Below, one piece after another: positions 22,701 to 35,908 of a stretch of 64,000 nucleotides of DNA; positions within the stretch are counted from its first letter, which is position 1; the number at the start of each line of letters is the position of its first letter. The stretch covers positions 63,012,288-63,076,287 of the forward strand of contig JAYGXS010000004.1 in assembly GCA_036362985.1 (NCBI GenBank), in the 5' to 3' direction. Source of the stretch: Ligula intestinalis (taxonomy: Eukaryota > Platyhelminthes > Cestoda > Diphyllobothriidea > Diphyllobothriidae). Position numbers and translations under genes: made by a program. The notes under the pieces were generated by a model. The model was not told where the DNA came from and did no database searches. It saw only the letters and a list, made by a program, of their open reading frames with translations.

Positions 22701-23995
22701 TTGAGGATTCATGCAAGGCATTATTGGGTAACAATATCTCGGTCTGGGCTTCCATTTATCTCTAGCTTACTGGTCGCGGGTTCGAAGATCGAGTGTATCG
22801 GCAGTTTTTGTGACTATACTGGAGTCGGGTTACTGCAGTTGACGACCACTAATAAGCTAGAAATACGCGTATCCTGCAATTCTTACATTTTCCCGCAATA
22901 TATTAGAAAATTTTCTATTCATTTTCATGACTTTGTTGGTTTTGCGCATTTTGCAAGTCTTATCAGAAAAGCATGATATTTACATTACACAGTAACTTAT
23001 ATGCATTTTTCTTCAACTTGGTAACCTACCCATGATTTTAGATTAGTAAACCAATTTTAAAATTCAGTATACCTTTTCATTTTTGGGACTGCGCTTAGCA
23101 ACTCAGATGATGATAAATAATCCCATTGCCACCAAAATATAATCAGAATTGGTATGTGAATACACAAGTGCTGTGTGGTTGATCAAAAAACCGCACATTC
23201 TGTAAGCGTTTACGCCATTTTTGCCAAACCGCCGTGTGATGGATTACTGTCGCAACTAAGATCAACTCAATTCATAAGATTTGAAGGAAATACTGAGCGC
23301 GTTCCACTTCTTTAGTTCTGCAAAATATTTCCGAGAGAAATTCTGCGGAAGGCTTGTTTATTTCAGTTATTTTTGCTCCAAACCGAACATATTCCACTTT
23401 CTTTGTGCAAGTATTCTTAAAAAGCTTATGCTGGTTTCCAAAAAGCTCTTATTAATTAAGTCTAACGAATAGCCATTCTACTTCATTTGGTGCCGCGCAT
23501 TGTAAAGGGCTACATCTCCTGCTGAGTACGCACGCAGCAAAGTTTGCAGAAGCAGCGAAAATAGAAAATTCGTAAACGTATCTCCCTTTGTACCGTCAAA
23601 GTTAATTTATGAACCTTAGCTTTGTCGGAGAAAATGCTCCCTGAATCCTGCAATCAATGCTTTCGTCGTTATATTTTATCTCTATCTACTTTGAACTGTG
23701 TTTGCAAACGACAACGTTGCGCTATGATTAGAAGCAAGTAGGTAGTAAAATCCAGTTGCCGCTCCGTTCGTAATAATGCTATTTACCTTCCACATGTTTA
23801 GCATGAAATACAATTCGCAATGTTACAAGCATATCAGGGAGATAAAATTGTGCATGTTGGAGGTTTTAACGCGATTACAGCAAAGAATTCCTTGATATAG
23901 TGGCACTGTTTCCAGAAAATAAAATCTATTTATTAGTTTAAATGGCAGGTTCACCGGTTTATTGGTGATAATTTGTATAAGGTTCGTACAATTTC
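19800..23995. other. AT-rich spacer
   Basis: Scattered ORFs below 101 codons, no recognised domain. A GGTCGCGGGTTCGAAGATCG string at 22772-22791 resembles a Pol III B box but I could not find a convincing tRNA fold. Confidence 0.35.
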
Positions 23996-23999
23996 ATTT

Positions 24000-24110
24000 G
24001 TAAAGGGAAAGCACTAAAGACAAGAGTGACCGCAATGGCCATTTCACGCTTTTTATTCATCATCAGCCAGTCATACTCAATCCCAAAATAGAACCAGGGT
24101 TCTTTGGTCG
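24000..24110 (-). repeat. SINE-like repeat F, copy 1, with hammerhead-like core
   Basis: On the minus strand GAGTATGACTGG, then CTGATGATGAATAAAAAGCGT, then GAAATGGCCATT (24034-24066) matches the two copies at 61.2 and 61.5 kb, which share TATGACTGGCTGATGATGG and GAAATGGCCATTT. The palindrome ATGGCCAT follows GAA directly. A GGTTCTATTTTGGG string upstream may be the worn B-box region. Confidence 0.6.
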
Positions 24111-25680
24111 CAACGCAACTATCTATGCTAAAACTGCATGTACTTGGTATTTTAACACTTAAATAAGGAGAACAGTTTAGCTGTCGGCTTTGGCGATGTC
24201 CATTTTGTGCTTGAGTCATATTCTTTCATCAGTGCTGCCACTGCCTACGCAGCAACAATTGCAACGGTAATCCGGTCCCACAATTATAACGATGCGCCGC
24301 CCATACCAACGCCAAATTCAAGACATATGCTATGCACTCGTTTGCAGCCTGTCACTAGTTCCATCACGCATTCACTGCATGCATCGGTCGGGTCAGTCAC
24401 CTGAGCATCCATTGCACAGAGACTGGTGAAACTACAAAACTTCTATAATTACTCGTAAGCTGGCGTTAACGCATATGCAACAAATTAAAAATAGTTATGA
24501 ATAACCTCAGGCGAAATTGCTACTTACGATAAATATGAAAGTACTTAGCATTTGTTTAGAAAAATAACAGTTTCCTTATTAATGCGACCCAACGCCAACG
24601 GACAAGACAGCAACTGATTAGAACATTGAATGTAAATATTATCGGAAGCTTAAATCATAACCGCACCCTTTCCTTTGTGTAGACAACATTTTTGGAGTCA
24701 AATATCCTTATGAATGTTTCAAGTATTGGGTTGCAATTAGTTTCAGATCGTCCACTAATTTCTAGCAAATGTTTGACCATTTTCAGTGTAGTTAAGCCTT
24801 TTTCTTATGATGTAAGTTCTCCTCCACGTTCATAGGTAAACCTTTAGATGAATTCCTGAAAAAAAATGATCAAAAGCGGGTATTTTTAATATTACTTCTT
24901 CTGAAAAAGAACCATTTGCGCCATATTTGCAAACCCTGCAGAACACAAAAACGCATTGCCGAGCAAAAAGAACGCCCACAACATAATTGTAATATTTTTA
25001 TTCCTAAGACCAATCACAAAAATTTGAAGAATATATTATTTATTCAAATAAATTTAAGTAGCTATTCTACTCAGACGCCACTTGAGTCTAGGCAGGACGG
25101 ACTGACGACAGCCAATAAGCCAGAAAAGGCCCTTCCAGTCTCCCTTGGCTTTGCCGGCAATACTACCTGCCTATATGTGCCCATTCTCACAAAAAAATTC
25201 TGACCAGCTAAGAAAGTTGCTGAGAATGGGAATATATATTGAGATCGAGAGTTTAGCAAAGGTATCACACTCGGATGCGCTAGAGGCTATCACGGTGGAT
25301 TTACATGTATGGCTTGAAAAGTGCCTAACTGTTGGGAACGCTAATACCACACCGTCAGTCAAGTGCATGTTTGCATTCAGACCCAGTGTTATATTATCTA
25401 TGTGGCCTCTAGGCCAATCCCCCCCTGCGCAATCGGAGCTACGTATGGTGGCATGCATAAAGGGACCTCCAGTTGTGTCAATCACCTGAGCCGTCCTCCA
25501 ACTTCGGTCATCTTGATTTGGTTATAGGACACCGATAATGGATGGAAAGAGTGCGTGGTATATGCCGTGCAAGTCTACAATCAATGTAAGCCAAATAACT
25601 AGCAATTAACCATTTTGAACCACTTTTTTGCGTGGAGTGTACTTGGAATATGCAACATGACCCTTCACCACTCACTACTC
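24111..25680. other. Spacer; ORFs of unknown nature near 25.1-25.5 kb
   Basis: Around 25071-25489 overlapping frames on both strands stay open for 95-114 codons and composition is less AT-rich than usual here. They precede a PLE endonuclease in the same orientation and could be its decayed upstream part, but I see no RT motif. Confidence 0.3.
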
Positions 25681-25682
25681 CT

Positions 25683-26040
25683 GTACTAAAAGAACAAAAC
25701 AGTACCCGTGGTCTGCAGCATACCATGTCAAGACTGCGAGGCAAGGTATTTCGGTAAAACAGGCAGACGCCTTGGCACAAGGTAGCATGAGCATCAGCGC
25801 GCAATCAACCGCGAGGATAAACTGTCTATTGTGTATGAGCATGTACGGCAGAAGAAGCACACCTATGCCTTCGACACTGCAAGTGCAATAGGCCGAGCCA
25901 ATGACAAGTTGGCTAGACTCCTTCGGGAAAATGTTGGTCTTTGACTGACACACTTAACAGAGCCATGGACCTTCATCCTGCTTACCAAGTGGTACGCAAC
26001 CGGCTCGAGTCAGTTACAACAAGGCCAACAGGACGGCGAA
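25683..26040 (+). pseudogene. PLE GIY-YIG-type endonuclease, family A
   Basis: On the plus strand from about 25700 one frame reads PVVCSIPCQDCEARYFGKTGRRLGTR, a stop, then HEHQRAINRED and HVRQKKHTYAFDTASAIGR. IPC..C followed by YFGKTGRRLGTR..EH is the PLE GIY-YIG catalytic half, with its tyrosine, glycine and arginine visible. DKLARLLREN follows, and after a frame change NRAMDLHPAYQVVRNRLES (about 25955-26010), the conserved C-terminal block. One in-frame stop and one frame shift make it a pseudogene. The hammerhead-like tail lies about 400 bp further on. Confidence 0.75.
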
Positions 26041-26400
26041 GAAGACACAAACAGGGAGTACAACTGAGATCAGAGGACGATAGGAGAGGAGTTCGCCAGG
26101 GACCAGGTGACCAGCGTGGACCACTACCTCACCGCTACCGCGTACACGAGGTTGACAAGAACTCATACGGGCAACAACAAGTGATAAGTCCACCAGTGGA
26201 TGAAGCACAGGCCAGTTCGCGTACTGACTTGCCAACAATTACAACAGCCGCAGAATGGACAAAGGTCAGATGAGCGCCCCAGCGGTCACTCTCACGGACA
26301 GTCAGCAGCGAACAGGCAGGTTAAAGTTCGTGCGTTTAGCACGGATTTAATAAAAGGCATGCAGCAGGGCTGAAACAGTCCCGGCACGCAGAAACAACTA
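26041..26400 (+). other. Linker between PLE endonuclease and its tail
   Basis: The downstream frame stays open to 26273 and encodes an arginine-, glutamine- and proline-rich stretch (for example TTRPTGRRRRHKQG). It could be a disordered C-terminal extension of the endonuclease, or an artefact of the base composition. Confidence 0.35.
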
Positions 26401-26404
26401 CAAC

Positions 26405-26470
26405 GTTACTCTGACGATGGTAGTAAGCGAGTGTCTGAAACGTTAGTCTCAATATAACTCGGTCCATGTC
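26405..26470 (+). ncRNA. Hammerhead-like core, family A
   Basis: CTGACGA (26411-26417), T, GG...CT arms, then TGAAACGTTAGTC (26436-26448). GAA is followed by the palindrome ACGT and then T17. Position downstream of the endonuclease fits a PLE 3' tail. Confidence 0.6.
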
Positions 26471-26479
26471 CTTGAACCT

Positions 26480-29400
26480 TCGTCTCCTCTTGTTTGGGGG
26501 ATGATGAAACTGAAAAGGAACATTCATTGCAGTGTGATATAGAACAATGTGTATTAGTATTGTTATCCTGGACAGAAATAACTGGGTGACAGCATTTGTT
26601 TACAAATAATAACGAATGGGAGAAGTATGACCATAAGCAACAACTTGAGTTAATCTCAGAGAAGATGCGGGGTGTGTTGGGCAGTGAAGTGGTAATTATA
26701 ACAATATGCGGGATATCACACAAAGGATTTGAGTATTCACTACGAACAAAGCAGCCAAACCTTTCTTTGCAGCAAACAACTTTGTGAGGAAAAGAGAGGG
26801 AGAGAGAAAACAAAAAGTTATGAAACAATATGTCAACGTTTACATTTGGTTATAAACTACCACGTTAATTTATATTATAAGGAGTTATTCGATGATGAAT
26901 AAAACTGACTCATGAGGAGCACACGCGTACGAAATTTCTTAGAGTTTATATTTTTGTACGTTTTTCTGCTTTCATGTCCGAACTTACCGTATTAAAATGT
27001 GTTTATGCAATAAGTACCGTTGCGCACATATATCAGGCGGCTTTCAATATGGAAAATGACGTGAGCTGCTTGTGAGGATTATTCCAAGGTATACCCACGA
27101 CCCCTCGAGAAGCAGAGTTAAATTCGACTGTCAGATTATTTGCTATCCATTCTGATATGAAAAACTAAAATTAATCTGCAACTGGTTGTTTTTTAGTTAC
27201 AAAGACTTTCATTGCCATAAATACACACTTTTATACAGCAAAGAGCTGTTTTGGCCTATTTATATGTTTTTGCCCGTCTATATCAATTCAGCAAACAGGC
27301 GCTAAAAATATATACATGAAAATCGCCGAGTTAAGGAGAATTCATGAGGGTATTTATCGGGCTAACTGGACGTGTTTTTGCATGAGCTTAGAACCGTCAC
27401 GGGTTTATTTTGAGAAACACGCCTATACCAGTCTCCTTAGTATCATAACATACTTGAGCACAGGTCTTACCTGCATCTATGAGAAAAAGTGTACTTTAAG
27501 AAACTTTACTTTAATTATGCGTTTTAAAATGCTTAACATTTCTGATAGAACATGGGCAAATCATGTCAAACTTAAGAGCTGCCATTCAGATATTGACGCT
27601 AGGTAGAAATTCCTTTTAAAACAGGTAAATGTTATAACAAATAACAGTTGCTTAGGGTTTTTTCCACTGTTTCATTCTGCTCTAAAGTGCATGTATTTAC
27701 TTGGGTTGAAATAGGTGTAAAATTGTAATGAAAATGTGACTGGAAGACAGCTAACAACTAGTAAGCGTTTTCATATAGCTAATGACAAATCGCCATCACT
27801 AAATGAAGAAAGACCAGGAAAGTACTATGCTCACGTATAACTCGGCTGCATTGTTAAGTGCCAATTAGCGAGAAAAACACGCAAATAACATTACTTGTGT
27901 ATTTTCTCTGGGATTCGTTTATACCTCTTTAACTTAGCATGTGACTTTTTCTCAAACGAAGTAATGATCACAGGACTTGTAATGCATGTGTTTTGTGTCC
28001 ATAATTCATGAGAAAACATCGTGCTCTCAGCAATCCCCATGGACCTTTTTAAGCCTATCTTCAATGACAACATCGGCCCGTGCAGATTCTGTGCAATAGC
28101 GTACTTGTGAGGAAAGGTGCTGAATATTTAAAACACCCATAATCAGTATAGTCAATGAAGTCAAGCCAGTGCATATTTTGAATATATTGGTTCCGTTCAT
28201 TAGCTCATTTATTCAGAATTTGCTTATTAAAAGCAGAAGGTAGATAAAAGCAACTGCATTCCTTCCAAGTTTTACTCATAGTGCGCGTCTTGCCTTTTGT
28301 TTTAAGCTCTATGATAATAATACCCAAAATTAATCGGTAGATGTTGATTAATAAATTAAACAAGTCTTATTGTAAGGTGAAATTGGTCTAGAAATGGAGC
28401 AGATAATTTTTGATCCCCAGCCATCACATACACAGGATATAAACCTATTGAATTCTAAGTAGCCTTACATTAAAAGAAGCAATTTTCTCCTTTCATCCTG
28501 GGGGCTTATTTTGAGATTGCACAGCTCAGTGGCTATTAATTTTATATGTGTGTTAGGTAAATGCCAATGGATACAGATTTAAATAGATGCGGTTATTTTG
28601 ATATAACCGATACTCACGCAACGTTCTCTGATAAAAATAAATAGATAAATCAAATTTGTTTCTTACATATTTTAAACACTCTCTTACTCTTACGATCTAC
28701 CTCCTATAACCATCTTCATGTGGCGTATTTTTTTTTCTTAACATAAAAGTAATAATGTTGCTCCTACATAAATAAGATAAGTGTCTAGAAAAAATAAAGT
28801 TTTGTCACATTATACACCAACGGAATCAACTCTTTAAATTAGTTGCCGTCTTGTTCAAAAATTAAAAAATTTTGAACGTTATTTAAGACTGCTTGTTTCT
28901 GTCAAAATGTTGATGTATTAATTATTAAGATAAGGTGCAACCAGTTTGCCGCGTAATACTTTTTCTGAAATTTGCAATCTAACTCTGTATGCGCGACAAA
29001 AACGAAAAAATTACATTAAGCAGTCTCTGAAGCACCTATTAATATACAATCATGCCACCTGTACTTACGTCACACATTTTAAGGCCTTAAGATAAAACTC
29101 CAAGGGCGCATTTTATGTCATTGGGTTTTAGCCATTTTCCTGTAAATAGCATATTTAGGGCCTCAGTATTAATATCTCATTTCCGCACAGTATATGAGTA
29201 ACAACAGAAATTTTGAAATAAAACAGTTAAGTATGGTCAGCTACAGTGCAAGTTTTTGAGTTTGAGAAATTGAAAATGTGGAATACGGGAATAAGAATTT
29301 CCGGTTAGAGGTTAATTTTCGAGAATTCAGCATAAGGCCGTTTGTATGATGTAGGTTTCCTACTCTTTTGTCATAAAGCATTTAAGAGTCCACAAACCTC

Positions 29401-30545
29401 TTTGAACTGAGCTCTTAGAGTATTGCGCGGCACAAATTCAGCTGTCCGATACACTATATTTTTGCACCAGGCAGTTTGTGGTAGCATTTAGAAGCAAACT
29501 GCTGACATCGAATAAAATATATAAAAAAATCAACATCGCTAGAAACGTGTTAGTGGATACAGCTCCTTCTTTTATATATTTTTATACCTTTGCTGAGCTT
29601 AGGCAAGTCGCTGCAGTAAAAAAACTCAGTATCTGCATAAATGCCAAAGAGAAATTTAAGAGGAAAAGTTCGGAATTAAACATTTCTTACAAAATTCTGA
29701 TTTCGTTAGACGCCTGAAATAATCATATTTAGGTGATAGTGAGTCAAATCACAAACCAATTTGCACGGAATGCAGAAAGTGAGGCAGAAAACTATCATCG
29801 ATAGAAAAGTCGTATTGGGAAACAATTGTTTTCGGTCATTAATCATCAGGCCAGTACATGACATGGCGAATTAAAATGGACAACTAATTGCAGCCTTTAT
29901 ATAATCGTCAGGTTGAGGGGGCAGAAGAAGGGGGTTAGTAGGTGGGTGAGTATAATTAAGCGTCTGGGTTTTCCCTCGTCTCCTGAATGCGGGCGCCCGT
30001 TTGTTGCGATGCGCAGAGAAGAAAGCTGGGAGGTTCTACTGGTCAACGGGTAGACGTCTCTTTCCCAGCCGCGCAGCTTGCGCTTGACTACACTCTGTGG
30101 TTTTGTTTTCTGTGTTTTCGGATGATGTGGCTGCAAGAGGTTTAAGATTTCGGAGTGCAGTCGGCCAAGGGAGGGAGATTGCTTACACCAGAACATTTTG
30201 AAATCAGATTGCCACTGCCTTTGCCTCTATCATGGAAAGGCAACACCCAAATACTACGTTAAAGCACTGAACAGTTGTTAAACGTGCTTCAGTTCTCGAC
30301 GTCTGCTTTGTCAAATAATAAGACATTATTATGTGCAATAGTATTCAACTTCATTTACATGCAATCCCATTTTAAAATTAAACCATGGTTTTTGGCTTAG
30401 GAAAATCCCAATTTACTAAGTCGTCCATCGATTAGTTTAGTTTTTGATAGTTTGCAAAGACATCTTGAGCCTCTTATCACCTCATTATCTACTGAAGGCC
30501 AAGTAATATTGAGGTTCCTACTGTTCAAGAGCTTCCGTTTTAGCC
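26480..30545. other. AT-rich spacer
   Basis: ORFs below 141 codons, none with a recognisable motif. A GC-richer patch with a 99-codon minus-strand ORF at 29897-30196 stays unexplained. Confidence 0.4.
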
Positions 30546-30549
30546 TGTT

Positions 30550-31071
30550 CTGCACCTCATGTACGTCTATTCTCACCATATTTTTCTACAAAAACGGTGG
30601 TTATAGGGGTTTTGGGAGTAAGGAAATAGGAGAAGCAGCGAAGGAAATTTTTAGAAGTAATTTTTCGGCCGCTGGGAGGAAGGTTTTCCGCATGTTACTG
30701 TACAGTGTGCGCTGGGCCTTGTCGCTGCGGACTTAAAGTATCTTACTCCAGAATGGGAAGTTGGACCTCAAGAAAGTTGAAATGGATGACCTCCTAGCCA
30801 CGTTTTTAGGAATTTTAAGAAACCTGCAATTTGATAATTGGGATTTTGCGCAATAGGTTGAACGATAATTCAGATTAGTGAAGTATAGGTAGGGTAATTT
30901 AGATAAATCTACAGATATAAACCAACAACATTCCAAAATAGAATAGCTAAAAATAAATATAGCAGTACGTAAAGGACACTCCCCTACCTATCCTAATTCT
31001 TCACCCATTAAACACCTATTACCACCGTTTCCTTATAAGAAAATGCTGGTATTAAGCGCAATGAGGTGCAG
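30550..31071 (+). repeat. TIR element T1, copy 2 (522 bp, full length)
   Basis: The termini are CTGCACCTCA (30550-30559) and TGAGGTGCAG (31062-31071). Inverted similarity continues inward: AAACGGTGGTTATAGGGGTT at 30591-30610 pairs with the reverse complement of the ACCACCGTTT region ending at 31030. The interior TTTCGGCCGCTGG, CCGCATGT and CGCTGCGGACT align with copy 1. Its length is within one base of copy 1, which supports both boundaries. No coding capacity, and no clear target-site duplication. Confidence 0.75.
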
Positions 31072-34000
31072 TGCATAAACTGCCGTTGCCGTTTGTTCCA
31101 CATGGATACTCCACAACAAGCATAAGTTTAATAGATCTTCGTTAGTGCTACGATTGAACGCAACCACCCACCAGTATATACTCCATAATGCTTTCCTCGG
31201 ATAAGACAAATTGTGCGCTTTTGTGAGGGCTCTTACAAATTTTGCAGATAAATATTTTCTTAATCTCATTTACAGAAAGTAATTGCCAAAGACCATGTTT
31301 ATTTCATAAATTTGTATCAGTTTGATGATAACTCTAATACCAGTGTGAATATTTTTACGAAAACATCGAAAAATCATAAACAACATAAGCTGTATTACGT
31401 ACTTAAAAAAAACTATAGGAATCACTAAGTGTTCGCAAAGGAAGCTAAAATTTTCTCGATAATCCCGTGGCTCTAGAGGCGTAAAAAGGAGCTCTAACTT
31501 AGAACAATGAATAAAGATACTGTGTTGCGTTGAAAACTTGAAGCAACGACCTTCATTACAATGAAAGAAGTTTTCGTATGTCAAAATATATTTTAAACTT
31601 TGTTCTAACCAGTTGAGTATTTATTGAATGTCATCGAAAAAATGTGTCATCAATTTTCTACTTTTCTCTATGTTTATTAATCAATTCAACAATTTTGCAT
31701 CTTATTGAAGTTTTCACCAAAACCTTTGACAATTAGGATTACACAAAGAGTATTTACCGAAAGGAAGTGTTTTAGAATATTATTTCTTAGAATGCTGACC
31801 ATGTTGCTCATTTGTGGATATGCTGCAAAACAGCACACCACATTGTCGAGAGTGAATCATGTCAGCAGTTTAATTGTGAAACTACGATACCTAAGATTAT
31901 TTAAAGACGTTTCAAAAAAGGTTTACTCTTAGCGATTGCTTTAATTAGACCTTTGGCTGTCAAACTTCTGCGTAGATTCAATTTTTCAACGTAATGGCAA
32001 AATGGAATTTGAGAATTTTGCGAATTTCGTTATGTTTCCTGAAGATAAATGATTCGATTTGACTGAAAATAAAAGAAATTGTTTTCTTCATAATGGATTA
32101 TCTTCCGTAATATACTGGCGAATTAAAAAAACTGGTTGCATACAATTCTATTTTACGAAATACTTATTATTCTTTCGTCTTTTCCGTTTCTTTATAACGT
32201 AAAAAGGGAATGTAATGTATGAAAAATATTTTTTTTACGACTTAAATTCAATAAGCACTTATTTGCCATTAATAAGTGAGAAAATGTCAGACATTTGGTT
32301 TTTAGTCAAGGAAATTTGAGGTTCATTGCTGCGTTTAAACAAAAATTCTGCTTTTATTCCATTTTGTGCTAAAATACTTACCAGCATAGCTAAATATGAT
32401 TTCTTAAAAACAACTCTTCAATATTACTGCAAGCAAATTTGGTTCCTTAAACTTGGCTTCACTTCAATCTGAACAATTGTTTAGAAACTTTTTAAGTTCC
32501 GGAAGGGATAAAGCAACCACGCACTTACCAATTGCCCAGCCTATGCTGGCTACTTTTCCCAAAGCACTATTATTTTGATCACACAAAAATGCAACAAGGA
32601 TTGTGAGAATAGTTCAGAATTGTCCATCCTATTTACTGAAAATATATTTGTGAATTTTTGTGGATACTGCACGAATGTGTGAGCCCTTTTTACTCCACAA
32701 GTTGTTGAGTCACCGATGATGCATTTCGCTGTACTCTTTCCTGCTGCAGCCTTTCGGTTGCAGCTTGCGCTTTTTTCGTGTGAAAAGTAAATTATATTTC
32801 AACCTATTCCACGGATACTTTTTCAAAAAGTCCAAAAAACCTGTGGGCTAATATTAGCAGAAACTGCGCAGCAGCTGCAAATGTCAAATCATGGCCTTCT
32901 TTTCACAAATAAGTAAAAATTTCCCCGCATAGGATCTACAATACCAAAAAAGTAGTATTATTTGGTCGTTAAACGCATACAATGGAATCATGTATTGGCA
33001 TGCATTGACTACAAATTATCGTCTAAATAGTGTTTATCACGACTAAAATGAGCAAAATACTTTGCATTATCCGATTATTCAGTCATGTTTCTGCGCAACT
33101 TTTCGACGTTGATACTAAACACAGACCACTCAATTAAAACTTCCCCTAACTATACATATCTACTTCAGTGTAACTATTGCATAAGAGAGGCGCAAAACGC
33201 AATAGTAAGAGACAGAAAAGCACGCGCTCTCGTTAAAAATGCTTAACAGGAAGTTTTGTGAAAACTTTTGGCTGTACTAGTTGGCTTCAACGTATCCTAC
33301 ATGCGTCAAGCAGGACAAACATTTGACAAGTTCCGGACTACGTTAAAATAATAATATCACGCAAAAGCAGGTTAATAGTCTGTCTGGTCGTATAAATCAC
33401 AATTTAAGGCAAAAACAGGACAGTTTTACAAAAGTATGTAAAAACTCGCGCATGTGAAGATAAATTGACGCTTGAGCATGCGAAAGTTAACCTAAGTCTT
33501 GTTTTTCAGGACAAGCATCCTTCTCGAATGAAGATTACATGTCGGCTAGTTGGCTTTCATGATGTCTTTGACGGTCGCAATCTTTTCGACCAAACTACTT
33601 ACTATAATGTACGAGTACTTAGTAAACGTGTCCGTGACCTCAACCAACAGATTTGCAAAACTTTTTTTATTCTTATTTGAGGGGCGTTGGGACAAAGCCG
33701 TGATCAAGACGTTTAATTTGTCGGTGCTAGCAGACTGACCACTTAGAATGCTGCTTGGTAAAAGTAGTCGAAAATAAGAACGCAGGGCTCTCAAATGATT
33801 TTTTGGACAATCGTTGTGGTCAATAAATATTTTAGCAGCCTAAAACAACTTTCTTTCATCTTTTAGGATTTGATTTAAGTAGCAAAATATCAGTCGCCAT
33901 TTAATTACTTCAGGACGCAGTGTTCTACAAAAATAATCATGTTTATTTGTTTCTTTAAGCTTGTGATTTTTCGGAGGCAGATGACGTAAATTGCGCACAC

Positions 34001-35460
34001 TGTGAGACAAAATAATGGCAATTTACAGATGAATAGCTATTAGTTATATATTTAAGTCTGAAAAAAACAGAGGTCTTCTTTAGGAATTATATGAGTCACC
34101 AAACGGTGAACACTTATATCTTGTGCTCGTGGTTCATTGACATCCGCAAAGATCTCCTATTCCATAAAAGTGTCCAATCATTCGATAGGCAGCAAAGTGT
34201 GTAACGGGCGTAGGCAAATCTAGTTCAAAATAAAACGTGACTATTCCTTTGGTCCAGTAAGTTTATTCGCGTGACAGTTTTGGTTCACACTCTAATTAAT
34301 TTTAAGAGTGAGAGCGGCATTACGACAAATTTCAGTATCTAGGTTTGCAGTCAGGCTGCGTAAAAATTTGTTGAGCGTAACTAGTACCTGATCTATCGTG
34401 CCGTCCCGTTCGAAAACACATGTGAAACGGCGCATTGGAATGATCAGGAAAATTAGCAACCAATACAAATAACTGTAATGAATATAAGAACTTGTGATGT
34501 TTCAGTTCTACTTGCATAGTTTTCTCTCTGCGTTGGGTCACGTCAGAGATATCTTTGTTCAAAACGGGGGCAGGTTCGGGTACTGCAGGTGTTAACTGGG
34601 CTGTGAAGAATCTCGTCATTTTATGAGAAACATTGGAGTGCGGGCTATGTTGACACACTGTGCCCACACTGGCACTAAGCCCAGCCTAATATACTTCGGA
34701 TGGAGATTTTGTGCCCGGAGTAGGAGAAATTGAGTGACTTCTGCCCTAGAGTTTGCAGTGTTTCGATACTTTAACGCATGTTATCACTTTCAACTTTCGG
34801 ATGCACGTAAACACAGTAGTAGGTGCTAAAAACCAATACGTGAAATTTCGCAGACTCCACTTTAGGACACAAAGATCCGTTTTCAATGTGGCCTACAAGA
34901 CACTAGCACATAGCTGGCAACGATACAGTCCGTACTTCTTGTTGTGTTAAAACCCAAGTCACTGTACTTAAACTAGGCGTTTTTGAAGCACGGGCAGGCG
35001 GACTTGTTACCTTTAGTGGTTATTGGGGCCAGTTGTACCTTTGGTCATCCCAAATCAAAATTGTATCCGGCTAAGGTTGTTAGAGAAGGAGATATTTTGG
35101 CAGATGCTCTACAAGTCAGTAACCGTTATAAACTCATTAGCATGCATGTCCTTGTTCAACACGTTCCATGCCATGAGGATCATGCTAAAACTTATAATTT
35201 TTTGTAAAAATCAAAATAAGGATTTTGCGGCCCCTGAAGGCGAAAACTTTTCACTTGGTTAAGGTCCGCTATATTTCTGGAGCTACAAACTCAAAGCATG
35301 CTTTCGAAAAAAAGATTTGAATCCTCTACTTATATACATTTTTAGTTCAGCCCCTCGGTATCTCCATGAACGCACCTGTACCAACGACCACTCATTCAGC
35401 TCAGAGTCCTTAGAGTTGAAGAGGAACGCCCGAAAACATATGGTAATATTCTTCGCAACG
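31072..35460. other. AT-rich spacer
   Basis: ORFs below 112 codons only, no domain recognised, no repeat family of the window seen. Confidence 0.4.
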
Positions 35461-35469
35461 GGAGCCTAC

Positions 35470-35500
<31 letters not shown>

Positions 35501-35908
35501 NNNNNNNNNNNNNNNNNNNNNNNNNNNNNNNNNNNNNNNNNNNNNNNNNNNNNNNNNNNNNNNNNNNNNNNNNNNNNNNNNNNNNNNNNNNNNNNNNNNN
35601 NNNNNNNNNNNNNNNNNNNNNNNNNNNNNNNNNNNNNNNNNNNNNNNNNNNNNNNNNNNNNNNNNNNNNNNNNNNNNNNNNNNNNNNNNNNNNNNNNNNN
35701 NNNNNNNNNNNNNNNNNNNNNNNNNNNNNNNNNNNNNNNNNNNNNNNNNNNNNNNNNNNNNNNNNNNNNNNNNNNNNNNNNNNNNNNNNNNNNNNNNNNN
35801 NNNNNNNNNNNNNNNNNNNNNNNNNNNNNNNNNNNNNNNNNNNNNNNNNNNNNNNNNNNNNNNNNNNNNNNNNNNNNNNNNNNNNNNNNNNNNNNNNNNN
35901 TATATATA
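35470..35908. repeat. (TA)n microsatellite with a 400-base assembly gap
   Basis: An alternating TA run enters the block of N at 35501 and TATATATA leaves it after 35900. The gap is exactly 400 bases, which suggests a nominal size. The four ORFs that span it are artefacts of translating N. Confidence 0.9.

Noticed and set aside
22690..22830. B box-like GGTCGCGGGTTCGAAG, possible tRNA or SINE
   Set aside because: I found no convincing box A or cloverleaf and no second copy in the window.
26406..26828. 140-codon minus-strand ORF
   Set aside because: It runs antisense into the family A hammerhead-like tail and is serine- and leucine-rich with no domain. I consider it a chance frame.
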